Assembly: GCF_004745575.1 (NCBI RefSeq)
Contig: NZ_RPEM01000002.1
Location: forward strand, 124,001 to 188,000
Direction of reading: 5' to 3'
Origin: Pseudotabrizicola sediminis
Lineage (GTDB): Bacteria; Pseudomonadota; Alphaproteobacteria; Rhodobacterales; Rhodobacteraceae
Length of the DNA: 64,000 nucleotides
Shown here: piece by piece, positions 9,192 through 18,337 of the stretch
Layout: each line of letters starts with the position of its first letter
Position numbering within the stretch: the stretch's first letter is position 1
Translations under genes and position numbers: made by a program
The notes under the pieces: model-generated
Database searches by the model: none
Told to the model about the DNA's origin: nothing
What the model saw: only the letters and a program-made list of their open reading frames with translations

Positions 9192-11257
9192 GGCAGTGGC
9201 GGATGGACGCGGGCGGCCAGACGCTCGCGCTGACCTCGGACGGCGGTTTGCCTGCGGTGGTGTATTGGGGTGCGCGGTTGCCCGAGGGCGAGGACCTGGC
9301 GCAGCTTGTGGCAGCCGCGCGGCAGGATCTGACCGGCGGCATGATCGACCAACTGCCTGCGCTGACGCTGACGCCCGAAGCTGGCCGCGCCTTTCCCGGC
9401 CAGCCGGGTCTGATGGTGGCAGAGGCCGATGGAACGCCGTTCCAACCGCAGTTCACATTTGATCGGGCAGAGCAATCCGGCACGCAGCTATCGCTGATCT
9501 CCTGCGCTGAGGGGCTAACGCTGACCCACCACCTCACCGCACACACCACCGGCGTGTTCACCCTGCAAACGGTGCTGGAGGCGGACCGCGACATCCGCCT
9601 GCACTGGCTGGCCGCGCCCGTGCTGCCCGCGTCACAGTTGGCCGATCACATGGTGGATGTTCATGGCCGCTGGGTGCGCGAGTTCCACCTGAACCGCGTG
9701 TCGTGGACCCCCGGCATCCGCCTGCGCGAGTCGCGGACTGGCCGGTCGGGGCAGGAGCATCCGCCCTATCTGATCCTGCCCGAAGCCGGTTGCACCAATA
9801 CCCAAGGAACCGCCTTTGCCCTGCACTACGCATGGTCGGGCGGGCACCGGATGGTGGCCGAGGAATTGCCCGACGGCCGCCGTCAGGTGCAGTTCGGTGC
9901 TCCCGTGGGCGCACAGACCAAGCCCAGTCGCAGGTTCGCGTCGGCCGAGTTGGTGGCGATCTGGTCCGGCACCGGGCTGAACGGCATCGCCACCGCGTTT
10001 CAGCACGACATCCGCGACCGCGTGATCACATGGCCCAACCCGGCCCGCCCGCGCCCGGTGCATTATAATTGCTGGGAGGCGATCTATTTCGATCATTCGC
10101 TGGCCGACCTGTCGGACATTGCCGATCACGCCGCCGCCTTGGGCGCGGAGCGGTTCGTGCTGGATGATGGCTGGTTCGGGCGGCGCGATGACGACACATC
10201 CTCGCTGGGCGATTGGGGCATCGACCGGCGCAAATGGCCGGATGGTTTGCAGCCCTTGATTGCGCATGTGCAGTCACTTGGCATGACTTTCGGCCTGTGG
10301 TTCGAACCGGAAATGGTGAACCCCGATTCCGACCTGTACCGCGCGCATCCCGATTGGGTGCTTGGCCCGGCGGATCAGGTGACAGGGCGCAACCAGTTGG
10401 TGCTGGATCTGTCCCGGGCAGAGGTGCGCGATTATCTGTTCAAAGCGGTCTCGGCGATCCTGTCTGCGCATGACATTGACTATATCAAGTGGGATCACAA
10501 CCGCCTGCTGCCGGTGGTGGATGTGGCGCAGACCCATGGTGCCTACGACCTGTTCGACCGGTTGCGCGCCGCGCATCCGGGGGTGGAGATCGAAAGCTGC
10601 GCAAGCGGTGGCGGGCGGATTGATGGGGGGATTCTGGCGCGCACGCACCGCGTCTGGCTGTCTGATTGTATCGACGCCCATGAACGGTTGCGGATGCAGC
10701 ACGACGCGGCGCTGTTCCTGCCGTCCTGTGTCACCGGCAGCCATGTCGGCGCGTTGCACAGCCATACCACGGGCCGCGCCTTGCCGATGGCGTTTCGGGC
10801 GTGGGTGGCGGCGCAACGGCATTTCGGTTTTGAAATGGACCCGCGCAAGATTTCCGATGCTGATGCGGCGATTCTGCGCGATGTGACTGCGTGGTACAAG
10901 GCCAACCGCGACTGGATGGTGGCGGGCACCATCCTGCGTCTGGACAGTGCCGACCCCACGGTAACCGCCGAGATGCAGCTCGCTGAGGGCGGCGCGCGCT
11001 TTGTGGTCTTTGCCGGGCAGAACGCCCAGACTGTGCAGACCCTGCCGCGCCCCTTGCGGCTGACCGGGCTTGACCCTGCGGCCCGCTACCGTATCAGCCT
11101 GCGCAACGGGGCGGACAGGCCGCCGCAATCGCGGGGGCCGAATGCCCTGAAAGACGGGCCGCTGACCCTGACCGGGCGGGCGCTGATGGCGCAGGGCATT
11201 CTGCTGCCCGTCGCATGGCCTGCAACGATGTGGGTGGTAGAGGGAGAACGGCTGTGA
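9188..11257 (+). CDS. Alpha-galactosidase, glycoside hydrolase family 36
   Basis: Retaining GH36 enzyme releasing galactose from alpha-galactosides such as melibiose or raffinose. The 689-residue protein has an N-terminal beta domain, then a TIM barrel with LDDGWFGRRDDD, the catalytic nucleophile Asp436 in KWDHNR, CASGGGRID, and the acid/base Asp493 in WLSDCID. The start is taken as GTG 9188, overlapping the permease stop (GTGA); an ATG at 9203 is the alternative. No signal peptide is seen, so it acts in the cytoplasm on imported substrate. Its stop overlaps the GTG of dgoK. Confidence 0.93.
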   Translation: MRQWRMDAGGQTLALTSDGGLPAVVYWGARLPEGEDLAQLVAAARQDLTGGMIDQLPALTLTPEAGRAFPGQPGLMVAEADGTPFQPQFTFDRAEQSGTQLSLISCAEGLTLTHHLTAHTTGVFTLQTVLEADRDIRLHWLAAPVLPASQLADHMVDVHGRWVREFHLNRVSWTPGIRLRESRTGRSGQEHPPYLILPEAGCTNTQGTAFALHYAWSGGHRMVAEELPDGRRQVQFGAPVGAQTKPSRRFASAELVAIWSGTGLNGIATAFQHDIRDRVITWPNPARPRPVHYNCWEAIYFDHSLADLSDIADHAAALGAERFVLDDGWFGRRDDDTSSLGDWGIDRRKWPDGLQPLIAHVQSLGMTFGLWFEPEMVNPDSDLYRAHPDWVLGPADQVTGRNQLVLDLSRAEVRDYLFKAVSAILSAHDIDYIKWDHNRLLPVVDVAQTHGAYDLFDRLRAAHPGVEIESCASGGGRIDGGILARTHRVWLSDCIDAHERLRMQHDAALFLPSCVTGSHVGALHSHTTGRALPMAFRAWVAAQRHFGFEMDPRKISDADAAILRDVTAWYKANRDWMVAGTILRLDSADPTVTAEMQLAEGGARFVVFAGQNAQTVQTLPRPLRLTGLDPAARYRISLRNGADRPPQSRGPNALKDGPLTLTGRALMAQGILLPVAWPATMWVVEGERL

Positions 11258-12153
11258 CGCCAGACTGGATCGCGGTTGACTGGGGGACCTCCAACCTGCG
11301 GGTCTGGGCGATGGGGCCGGATGGCATCCTCGCGCAGGCGATGTCAGATGATGGCATGGGGCGGCTGAGCCCGGACCGGTTCGAGCCGGCGCTGCTGGCC
11401 TTGATCGCGCCCTGGCTTGGCACCGGGGTGAAGCCGGTGATCGCCTGCGGCATGGTCGGTAGCCGTCAGGGCTGGCACGAGGCACCTTACCGCGCCGTGC
11501 CCTGCGCCCCGCTGGACCGGGCGGGGCTTGTGCGGGTTCCGGTAAAGGATGCGCGCGTTGCGGTCTACATCGCGCCCGGGCTGAAACAGACCCGGCCCGC
11601 CGATGTGATGCGCGGTGAGGAAACGCAGATCGCCGGGGCCTTGGCCCTGCACCCTGCCTTTGACGGCGTGATGTGCTTGCCCGGCACCCATTCCAAATGG
11701 GCGCATATCAGCGCGGGTGAGGTGGTCAGCTTTCAGACCTATCTGACGGGCGAGATGTTTGCCCTGCTGTCGGAGCATTCGGTCCTGCGGCACGGGATGG
11801 CGGGCAAGGGCTGGGACGATGCGGCCTTTGATACCGGCCTGTCCGACGCGCTGTCGCGCCCCGACCGCATCGGCGCGCAACTGTTCACGCTGCGGGCCGA
11901 AGGGCTGATCGCGGATCTGCCCTCGGATCAGGCCCGCGCGCGGCTGTCGGGCCTGCTTATCGGCGTCGAACTTGCTGCTGCCAAACCCTATTGGCTGGGT
12001 CAGCCTGTCACCCTGATCGGGGCCGAAGCGCTGTGCCGCAGCTATGCCCGCGCGCTGTCGGCCCAAGGGGTCACGGCGCGCATACTGCCCGCCACCGAAT
12101 GCACTCTGGCGGGTCTTGCCAGCCTTGCCCGGACCTTGGAGACACACCCATGA
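11254..12153 (+). CDS. dgoK: 2-dehydro-3-deoxygalactonokinase
   Basis: Kinase of the De Ley-Doudoroff pathway: phosphorylates 2-keto-3-deoxy-galactonate at the 6 position. The 299 residues begin with an ASKHA-type phosphate motif ([11 protein letters not shown]) and hold PGTHSKW and later glycine-rich ATP-binding stretches typical of DgoK. GTG 11254 is chosen because it overlaps the preceding TGA and removes a non-homologous extension. The stop overlaps the dgoA start (ATGA). Product and neighbour fit: the next gene is the aldolase that consumes the phosphorylated product. Confidence 0.9.
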   Translation: MTPDWIAVDWGTSNLRVWAMGPDGILAQAMSDDGMGRLSPDRFEPALLALIAPWLGTGVKPVIACGMVGSRQGWHEAPYRAVPCAPLDRAGLVRVPVKDARVAVYIAPGLKQTRPADVMRGEETQIAGALALHPAFDGVMCLPGTHSKWAHISAGEVVSFQTYLTGEMFALLSEHSVLRHGMAGKGWDDAAFDTGLSDALSRPDRIGAQLFTLRAEGLIADLPSDQARARLSGLLIGVELAAAKPYWLGQPVTLIGAEALCRSYARALSAQGVTARILPATECTLAGLASLARTLETHP

Positions 12154-12758
12154 CCCACCGCAACCTGATTGCCATCCTGCGCGGCATCACCTCGCCCGAT
12201 GCCGTGGCGGTGGCCGAGGCGCTGATCGCAGCTGGTATCACGCGGATCGAGGTGCCGCTGAACTCACCCGATCCGCTGGTGTCTATCGCCGCCATGGCGC
12301 AGGCATGCGCGGGCCGGGCGCAGATCGGTGCGGGCACGGTGCTGACGGTGGCCGATGTGGCGGCGGTGCAGGCGGCCGGTGGCACGCTGATCGTGTCGCC
12401 CAACTGCGACCCCGAGGTCATTGCCGCCACCAAGGCGCGCAGCATGGATTCGTGGCCCGGCGTCATGACGCCATCGGAATGCTTTGCCGCTCTGAAGGCA
12501 GGGGCGGACGGGCTGAAGATTTTCCCCGCCTCGCTGATCGGTCCCGAAGGGGTCAAGGCGATGCGGGCTGTGCTCCCGCGCGCCACACCGGTCTATGCCG
12601 TCGGCGGGGCAGGGCCGGACAATTTTGCCGAATGGATCAAGGCTGGTGCGAATGGCTTTGGCATCGGCACCGCGATCTATACCCCCGGCCTTTCGGTGGC
12701 CGAGGTCACCGCGCGCGCGCAGGCCATTGTCAAAGCCTACGATGAGGCCACAGCATGA
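12150..12758 (+). CDS. dgoA: 2-dehydro-3-deoxy-6-phosphogalactonate aldolase
   Basis: Class I aldolase cleaving 2-keto-3-deoxy-6-phosphogalactonate to pyruvate and glyceraldehyde 3-phosphate. The 202 residues form a KDPG-aldolase-type TIM barrel with the catalytic Glu34 in RIEVPLN and the Schiff-base lysine at about 123 in GLKIFPA. Assignment to the galacto rather than the gluco isomer rests on the adjacent dgoK. Start at ATG 12150 overlaps the dgoK stop; stop overlaps the lactonase start. Confidence 0.9.
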   Translation: MTHRNLIAILRGITSPDAVAVAEALIAAGITRIEVPLNSPDPLVSIAAMAQACAGRAQIGAGTVLTVADVAAVQAAGGTLIVSPNCDPEVIAATKARSMDSWPGVMTPSECFAALKAGADGLKIFPASLIGPEGVKAMRAVLPRATPVYAVGGAGPDNFAEWIKAGANGFGIGTAIYTPGLSVAEVTARAQAIVKAYDEATA

Positions 12759-13585
12759 CTGTTTTCGACGCCACCAACTGCATCCTTGGCGAAGGTCCCT
12801 TGTGGCACCCGGAGCGCGGCGAACTCCTATGGTTCGACATTGTCGGAAAACGCCTGCATTCCGCCAGCCGCCAGTGGGACTTTCGTGAAATGGTCAGCGC
12901 CGCAGGCTGGGTCAGCCGAGACGATCTGCTGATCGCGTCAGAGTCGCGGCTGTTCCGGTTCAATATGGAAACCGGGGCTGAGGAAACGCTTTGCACGCTG
13001 GAGGCGGACAATGCCGCCACGAGGTCCAACGATGGCCGCGCCGACCCGATGGGCGGCTTCTGGATCGGCACCATGGCCAAGGTCGAGGCCAAGGGCGCAG
13101 GCGCGTTCTACCGCTACTACAAGGGCGATCTGCGCAAACTGTGGGGTGGCATCACCGTGCCCAATGCCCAGTGCTTCGCGCCCGACGGTCGCACTGTCTA
13201 TTTCAGCGACACCCCCACGCATCAGGTGATGCGTGTGGCGCTGGATGCCGATGGCTGGCCCGCTGCGGAACCGCAGGTCGCTTTGGATTTCACTGATCAG
13301 GGCTGGTATCCCGATGGGGCGGTCACCGATGTGGCGGGCAATCTGTGGATCGCGTTCTGGGGGCGTGGCTGTGTCGAGGGCTATACGCCCGCCGGGGAAA
13401 AGCTGGCCAGCTTTGATTTCCCTTGCCCGCAGACCACCTGCCCGGCGTTTGGCGGGGCTGGGTTCAGCCAGCTCTATTGCACCTCTGCCGCGCGCGATCT
13501 GACCGATGGCAACACCGCCAACGGACAGACCTTCATGACCGACACCCCGGTCAAGGGCCGCGCCGAGGCGCGCGTCCTACTCTGA
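12755..13585 (+). CDS. SMP-30/gluconolactonase family lactonase (probable galactonolactonase)
   Basis: Six-bladed beta-propeller lactonase, 276 residues. Metal-binding features are visible: the Glu in GEGPLWHP near the N-terminus, the Asn-Asp in [10 protein letters not shown], and the Asp in YPDGAVTD. The family hydrolyses aldonolactones or senescence-marker substrates with a divalent metal. In this operon the expected substrate is D-galactono-lactone (or the arabinono homologue) made by a galactose dehydrogenase not present in the window. It overlaps dgoA by 4 bp. Confidence 0.85.
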   Translation: MTVFDATNCILGEGPLWHPERGELLWFDIVGKRLHSASRQWDFREMVSAAGWVSRDDLLIASESRLFRFNMETGAEETLCTLEADNAATRSNDGRADPMGGFWIGTMAKVEAKGAGAFYRYYKGDLRKLWGGITVPNAQCFAPDGRTVYFSDTPTHQVMRVALDADGWPAAEPQVALDFTDQGWYPDGAVTDVAGNLWIAFWGRGCVEGYTPAGEKLASFDFPCPQTTCPAFGGAGFSQLYCTSAARDLTDGNTANGQTFMTDTPVKGRAEARVLL

Positions 13586-13607
13586 CCTCCACTCACGGAC
13601 CATCCGC

Positions 13608-15509
13608 ATGAAACGTACCCTTGGCGTCTGTTATTACCCTGAACACTGGCCCGAACCGCAATGGGAGGAGGACGCCGCCCGGATGGCGGCCCTTGGCCTC
13701 ACGTGGGTGCGGATCGGGGAATTCGCCTGGGCCCGGATGGAGCCGGTGCCGGGCCACTATGACTGGGGCTGGCTTGACCGCGCGATTGGCACGCTGGGGC
13801 GGCATGGCTTGCAGGTGGTGCTGGGCACCCCCACCGCCACGCCGCCGCGCTGGATGATCGACCGCCACCCCGACATGCTGGCGGTGGACGCGCAAGGCCG
13901 GGTGCGTGGCTTTGGGTCGCGCCGGCACTACGATTTCTCGCATCGGGGCTATCGGGGCGAGTGCGCCCGGATCGTGCAGGCGATGGCCGAGCGCTATGGC
14001 CGCAACCCGCATGTCGCGGCCTGGCAGACCGACAATGAATACGCCTGCCATGACACTGTGCTGTCCTATTCGCCCGCCGCGCTGAATGCGTTCCGCGACT
14101 GGTGCGCGCAGAAATATCAGTCCACCGATGCGCTGAACCGGGCATGGGGCAATGTGTTCTGGTCAATGGATTACGACCGTTTCGACGACATCGGCCTGCC
14201 CAACCTGACGGTGACCGAGGCGAACCCCGCGCATGTGATGGCCTTCCGCCGCTTTGCCAGCTATGAGGTGGTAAGCTTCAACCGGGTTCAGACCGAAATC
14301 ATCCGGCGGTTTTCCGACGCGCCGATTGCCCACAACTACATGGGCCGGATCACTGACTTCGACCATTTCGACGTGGGGGCCGATCTGGATATCGCGTCTT
14401 GGGACAGCTACCCGCTGGGGTTTCTGATTGACAGGTCGGAAGCGACACCCGAGCATAAAGTCCGCTTTGTGCGGCAGGGCGACCCTGATCTGCAAGCGCT
14501 GCACCACGACCTTTATCGCGCGGTCGGGCGGGGCCGCTGGTGGATCATGGAACAGCAGCCTGGCCCGGTGAACTGGGCCCCCTACAACCCCGATCCGCTG
14601 CCCGGGATGGCGCGGCTTTGGGCGTGGGAGGCATTTGCCCACGGGGCCGAGGCGGTGTGCTATTTCCGCTGGCGTCAGGCCCCGTTCGCGCAGGAAACCA
14701 TGCATGCCGGGCTGCTGCGGCCCGATTCGGTTGCCGCCCCCGCGCATGACGAGGCGATGCAGGTCGCGCGCGAACTGGCTGCGATGCCGGATCAGGGCAC
14801 GGCAAAGGCCGATGTCGGGCTGGTGTTTGACTATGCCTCGGCCTGGGCGTGGCAAACCCAGCCGCAGGGACGGGACTTCGACTATTTCCGGCTGGTGTTC
14901 CACATCTACAAGGGGCTGCGCCGTCTGGGGCTGAACGTGGACATCTTGCCGCCCGATACGGCGGTTCTGTCGGCTTACCCGCTGGTGCTGGCCCCCGGAG
15001 TGGCGACGCTGTCGGAGCCCTTCCTTGCGGCTTTGGCCGCACATCAGGGCCAGAGCATCATCGGCCCGCGCAGCAATGCCAAGACAGCGGAGTTCGCCAC
15101 GCCGGTGCCCCTACCGCCGAACCTGCCGGGGCTGGACGCCACCGTGATGCGTGTGGAAAGCCTGCCACCGGATGTGCCGGTGCCTTTGGCTGGTGGTGGC
15201 AACCTGCTGCACTGGCGTGAGAAGGTGGACACCTCGGGTCAGGTTCTGGAAATGTCGGAAGACGGTTTCCCGGCGCTGATGGCTTCGGGTGGGCTGCATT
15301 ATCTGGCGGGCTGGCCGGACGAGATGGCGCTGGATCGGATGCTGACCGCCGCTTGTCAGCGCGCCGGGGTGCAGGTGGAACTGCTGCCCGAAGGGCTGCG
15401 GCGGCGTGACAGTGATACGCACCGGTTCTGGTTCAACTACAACTCGGTGGCGGTGGACTGGGCAGGGGTAACGATCCCGCCTGCGGGTGTGCACTGGGTC
15501 GCGCTTTAG
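13608..15509 (+). CDS. Beta-galactosidase, glycoside hydrolase family 42
   Basis: Retaining GH42 beta-galactosidase, 633 residues, with no signal peptide, so cytoplasmic. The N-terminal barrel carries the acid/base Glu144 in TDNEYAC and the nucleophile Glu315 in [10 protein letters not shown]. The trimerisation domain (about 390-570, beginning near [14 protein letters not shown]) and a small C-terminal beta domain follow. It ends the galactoside operon, 22 bp after the lactonase. Together with the GH36 enzyme it lets one importer feed both alpha- and beta-galactosides into the same pathway. Confidence 0.93.
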   Translation: MKRTLGVCYYPEHWPEPQWEEDAARMAALGLTWVRIGEFAWARMEPVPGHYDWGWLDRAIGTLGRHGLQVVLGTPTATPPRWMIDRHPDMLAVDAQGRVRGFGSRRHYDFSHRGYRGECARIVQAMAERYGRNPHVAAWQTDNEYACHDTVLSYSPAALNAFRDWCAQKYQSTDALNRAWGNVFWSMDYDRFDDIGLPNLTVTEANPAHVMAFRRFASYEVVSFNRVQTEIIRRFSDAPIAHNYMGRITDFDHFDVGADLDIASWDSYPLGFLIDRSEATPEHKVRFVRQGDPDLQALHHDLYRAVGRGRWWIMEQQPGPVNWAPYNPDPLPGMARLWAWEAFAHGAEAVCYFRWRQAPFAQETMHAGLLRPDSVAAPAHDEAMQVARELAAMPDQGTAKADVGLVFDYASAWAWQTQPQGRDFDYFRLVFHIYKGLRRLGLNVDILPPDTAVLSAYPLVLAPGVATLSEPFLAALAAHQGQSIIGPRSNAKTAEFATPVPLPPNLPGLDATVMRVESLPPDVPVPLAGGGNLLHWREKVDTSGQVLEMSEDGFPALMASGGLHYLAGWPDEMALDRMLTAACQRAGVQVELLPEGLRRRDSDTHRFWFNYNSVAVDWAGVTIPPAGVHWVAL

Positions 15510-15544
15510 CGCCCCTTTACTTCGATGGAGCACCGGATCAGAAC

Positions 15545-15567
15545 GGCCCCGCAATCCTTGTGGGGCC
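15545..15567 (+). terminator. Hairpin after beta-galactosidase gene
   Basis: A 9-bp GC-rich stem (GGCCCCGCA / TGTGGGGCC, one G-U pair) lies between the GH42 gene and the next start codon. It is followed by only A residues, so it may be a weak terminator or a structure over the translation start of the TSUP gene. Confidence 0.45.
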
Positions 15568-15570
15568 AAA

Positions 15571-16335
15571 ATGTTTGAAGTGACTGCTGATCTTGTGGCC
15601 CTGCTGGTGCTGGCCGCCTTTGTCGCAGGCTTTGTCGATGCCATCGCCGGTGGCGGCGGACTTATCACGGTGCCCGCGCTGTTGCTGGCAGGTGCCAACC
15701 CGGTGGAGGCGCTGGCGACCAACAAGCTGCAGGGCAGCTTCGGCTCAGGTACGGCGATGATCAGCTATGCCCGTGCCGGGCATGTGCGGCTGCGCGATCA
15801 GGCAGGAATGGCGCTGGTTGCCTTGCTTGCAGGGGCGGGCGGCGCGTTGGTGGCGCATCTGATCCCGGCCGAGGTGCTGCGGGTGATCATGCCGGTGGTG
15901 CTGGTGGCGGTCGCGCTGTTCTTTGCCATCAAGCCCGGGCTGACCGATCTGGACCGGGTGCAGCGGATGGGGCCGGGGGTGTTCACCTTTACCGCCGTGC
16001 CACTGATTGCCGCCTATGACGGATTTTTCGGGCCGGGAACGGGCAGCTTTTTCATGATCGGGTTCATCCTGCTGGCGGGCTATGGGGTGCTGAAGGCGAC
16101 GGCCCATACCAAGCTTTTGAACTTCGCCTCCAACCTGGGGTCGCTGGCAGTGTTCGTGTTTTCGGGGGCGACCTGGTGGGCGGTGGGGCTGGTGATGGCC
16201 CTGGCCCAGACGGCGGGCGCCCTGTTGGGGGCGCGGCTGGCGATGCGGGTGGGGGCGCGGCTGATCAAGCCCTTGTTGGTGACCACATCCACCCTGATGG
16301 CGGCCCGGCTGCTGTGGCAGGTCTGGGGTGTGTAA
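15571..16335 (+). CDS. TSUP (TauE/SafE) family membrane transporter
   Basis: Integral membrane protein of 254 residues with about eight hydrophobic segments in two repeats. Each repeat carries the family signature: GFVDAIAGGGGLITVPAL near the N-terminus and the related AYDGFFGPGTGSFF in the middle. TSUP members export sulfite or sulfoacetate or move other organic anions, and the substrate here is not predictable. An open frame extends upstream to 15487, but ATG 15571 gives the normal family N-terminus. Whether it belongs to the galactoside operon is unclear; the hairpin just upstream argues for a break. Confidence 0.85.
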   Translation: MFEVTADLVALLVLAAFVAGFVDAIAGGGGLITVPALLLAGANPVEALATNKLQGSFGSGTAMISYARAGHVRLRDQAGMALVALLAGAGGALVAHLIPAEVLRVIMPVVLVAVALFFAIKPGLTDLDRVQRMGPGVFTFTAVPLIAAYDGFFGPGTGSFFMIGFILLAGYGVLKATAHTKLLNFASNLGSLAVFVFSGATWWAVGLVMALAQTAGALLGARLAMRVGARLIKPLLVTTSTLMAARLLWQVWGV

Positions 16336-16468
16336 AGCAGTGCGGCAAGTTATTAATGTAATTTAATTTTATAGGTTAGAAAATAAACTTAAGAGATTTT
16401 AAAATTCTGACCACAGCCTCTGACGGACGCAGCCTGACCGGCAGGCGTATTTGAGCAGCGTGAAGTGC
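16336..16468. other. AT-rich intergenic gap
   Basis: About 70 bases from 16345 to 16415 are strongly AT-rich (runs of TTAATTTAATTTTATA type) in a genome that is otherwise GC-rich. They lie between the convergent TSUP and ada-type genes. The composition suggests a recombination scar or leftover of a lost segment; it could also hold terminators for both genes. Confidence 0.5.
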
Positions 16469-17032
16469 TCATTGCGGTTTTTGCCGCCGCAACGTGGATG
16501 GTCCGCGACCGTAGAGCTTTTGAAAGGCCGCGTTGAAGCTTCGGACACTGCCAAAACCAGCGTGAAACGCGATTTCGGTCACGGGCAGGGTGGTCTCGTC
16601 CAGCAAGCGCTTTGCGCGGGCTATGCGCACTGTCTGGGCGGTCTGGACCGGCGAAGCACCGATATGCTGCAGGAACAGTCGTGACAGATGCCGGCTGCCG
16701 ATGCCAAGACGCTGCGCAAGAGCATCGACCGAACCCCGGTCCAATGCGCCGTCCCCGATCATCTTCAAGGCGCGTTCCACCGTGGTTTTCGTGCCCTGCC
16801 ACGCTGGGCAGAAAGGTGCTGTTTCAGGGCGGCAGCGCAGACAGGGGCGATATCCCGCGCGCTCGGCTGCAGCGGCGGTCGGATAGTAGCTGACATTCTT
16901 GGTCAGCGGATGCTTTACCGGGCAGACCGGGCGGCAATAGATGCCGGTCGTCTTCACTGCCGTAAAGAACACGCCGTCAAAACCCGGGTCGCGCCGCAGC
17001 CGTGCCTCATTGCATGTGTCAAAATCAAGCAT
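16469..17032 (-). CDS. Ada-type methylphosphotriester regulator, lacking glycosylase domain
   Basis: 187-residue protein with an Ada zinc domain followed by an AraC-type helix-turn-helix pair. The zinc tetrad is Cys33, Cys37, Cys64 and Cys67; in Ada proteins the first of these takes the methyl group from DNA phosphotriesters and switches on transcription. The sequence most resembles the N-terminal half of Ada-AlkA fusion proteins, in which a 3-methyladenine glycosylase follows. Here the frame stops right after the second HTH, next to an AT-rich gap, so it may be a truncated fusion or a free-standing AdaA. It is divergent from the broken EamA gene. Confidence 0.8.
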   Translation of the reverse strand: MLDFDTCNEARLRRDPGFDGVFFTAVKTTGIYCRPVCPVKHPLTKNVSYYPTAAAAERAGYRPCLRCRPETAPFCPAWQGTKTTVERALKMIGDGALDRGSVDALAQRLGIGSRHLSRLFLQHIGASPVQTAQTVRIARAKRLLDETTLPVTEIAFHAGFGSVRSFNAAFQKLYGRGPSTLRRQKPQ

Positions 17033-17153
17033 GACACAAGCCTATGGCGACCATGCGGACTTGGCGAGGTGCCAAAGATGATGATGTCCGAAACCTGCCA
17101 GACAGCCAGCGTCCGGGCGCATACTCAGGCACAACGTAGAACGGAGTCTGTTG

Positions 17154-17831
17154 ATGCGTATGTCCTGCCGGGATTGGGGCCTGTTGCTCCTGCTGTCTTT
17201 CCTTTGGGGCGGAGCCTTCTTTTTCGGCGCTGTTGCGGTAAAGGAGTTGCCCCCGTTGACGGTTGTGCTGCTGCGGACCGGGCTTGCTGCGATGGCGCTG
17301 GCAATTGTGCTTCGTGTCGGAGGCGAAGGCTCGCCGTTCAGGGGCGCCACCATCCCGTCCTTTCTGATCATGGGCCTGCTGAACAATCTGCTGCCGTTCA
17401 GCCTGCTGTTCTGGGCGCAGACCGTGATTCCCAGTGGTCTGGCGTCGATCCTGAACGCAACCACGCCGATCTTTGCGATTATTGCCGCGCATTTCCTGCT
17501 GTCAGACGAGAGGGGCGCCGTGAACAAGATCATCGGGATTGTCTTCGGCTTTCTGGGTGTTGTTGTGCTGCTGGGCGGCGGTCTTCTGGATGGAAAGGGG
17601 TTCGCGGTGGCCGGGATGCTTGCCTGCCTTGGCGCGGCTTTGTCCTATGGGCTTGCGGGCACCTATGGTCGCAGGTTCAGGTCATCGGGGCTGTCCTCTG
17701 TTCAGGTGGCGCTTGGGCAGCTGACGGCGACAACGTTGATGATGATCAACAATGCGAAAGGTTTCGGTTCGCCGGAAACGCGCGGGGGGCCGCCGTTCAC
17801 GCCGCCGATTGCCACGCCACCCGGCGCATGA
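17154..17831 (+). pseudogene. Truncated EamA/DMT family transporter
   Basis: The first 200 or so residues are a clear drug/metabolite (EamA) transporter: WGGAFFFGAVAVKELPP, then RTGLAAMALA and the second-repeat start. Family members have ten helices and about 290-300 residues. Here homology stops at about 17745 (after GQLTATTLMM), and the remaining 28 codons are Pro/Gly-rich and unrelated. The last two or three helices are missing, so the product is probably non-functional. Start at ATG 17154 is supported by GGAG seven bases upstream. A deletion joining it to foreign sequence is the simplest explanation. Confidence 0.65.
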
Positions 17832-17842
17832 GATAAGACGGC

Positions 17843-18208
17843 ATGCCGATTGCGCGCATCAGAGCTGTGACCCGCCGGGCGTTTCTTGCCTGGTTTGTGG
17901 TGTTGGCGATGGTCTGTGTGTGGACGGGTGCGCCGCAGGCACCGCTGATGCTGCCGCAGGTTGTAGCGCAGGCAGGGTTGAGCCTGACGCCTGCCCCCGA
18001 TCTGGCTGCAACGCAGATCAAGCCAAGTCTTGTTCAGCGCGCCACCGATGAACGCTTTGCCACCGACCCGGATGCGGCGCTAGGTCTGCCACCGGCGGGC
18101 ACGCCAGGCGTGCCGCCGTTGGGGGCGCATGCCGCGCTTGCCGCAGGAACCATGGTGCTGGCGCGCGGGCATGCGCGGCCAGAACCCCGCGCGCCGCCGG
18201 TTGTCTGA
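17843..18208 (+). CDS. Small membrane-anchored or secreted hypothetical protein
   Basis: Unrecognised 121-residue protein. An N-terminal basic stretch (RIRAVTRRA) is followed by one hydrophobic segment (residues about 13-32), then an Ala/Pro-rich tail of low complexity. This looks like a signal anchor or signal peptide with a periplasmic tail. Codon composition resembles the neighbouring genes. It starts 11 bp after the broken EamA gene and precedes secDF by 129 bp on the same strand; a role linked to either is not supported. Confidence 0.5.
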   Translation: MPIARIRAVTRRAFLAWFVVLAMVCVWTGAPQAPLMLPQVVAQAGLSLTPAPDLAATQIKPSLVQRATDERFATDPDAALGLPPAGTPGVPPLGAHAALAAGTMVLARGHARPEPRAPPVV

Positions 18209-18337
18209 CACGGCTGTGCAGTGCCTAACGGCGGGGTTCAGCCCCGCGTGCCGGCGTATTCTCTGAATTTTCTATGTCTGACCCCGCTTTGCGCTGGCCC
18301 TTGGCGCGCAAGGTGCTGTGGGTCGTGAGGAACACTC
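18209..18337 (+). promoter_or_regulatory. Gap before secDF with hairpin
   Basis: The gap holds a short hairpin, GCGGGG-TTCAG-CCCCGC at 18231-18247, that may end the upstream unit, and GAGGAAC just before the secDF ATG as ribosome site. I see no convincing promoter boxes. Confidence 0.4.
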
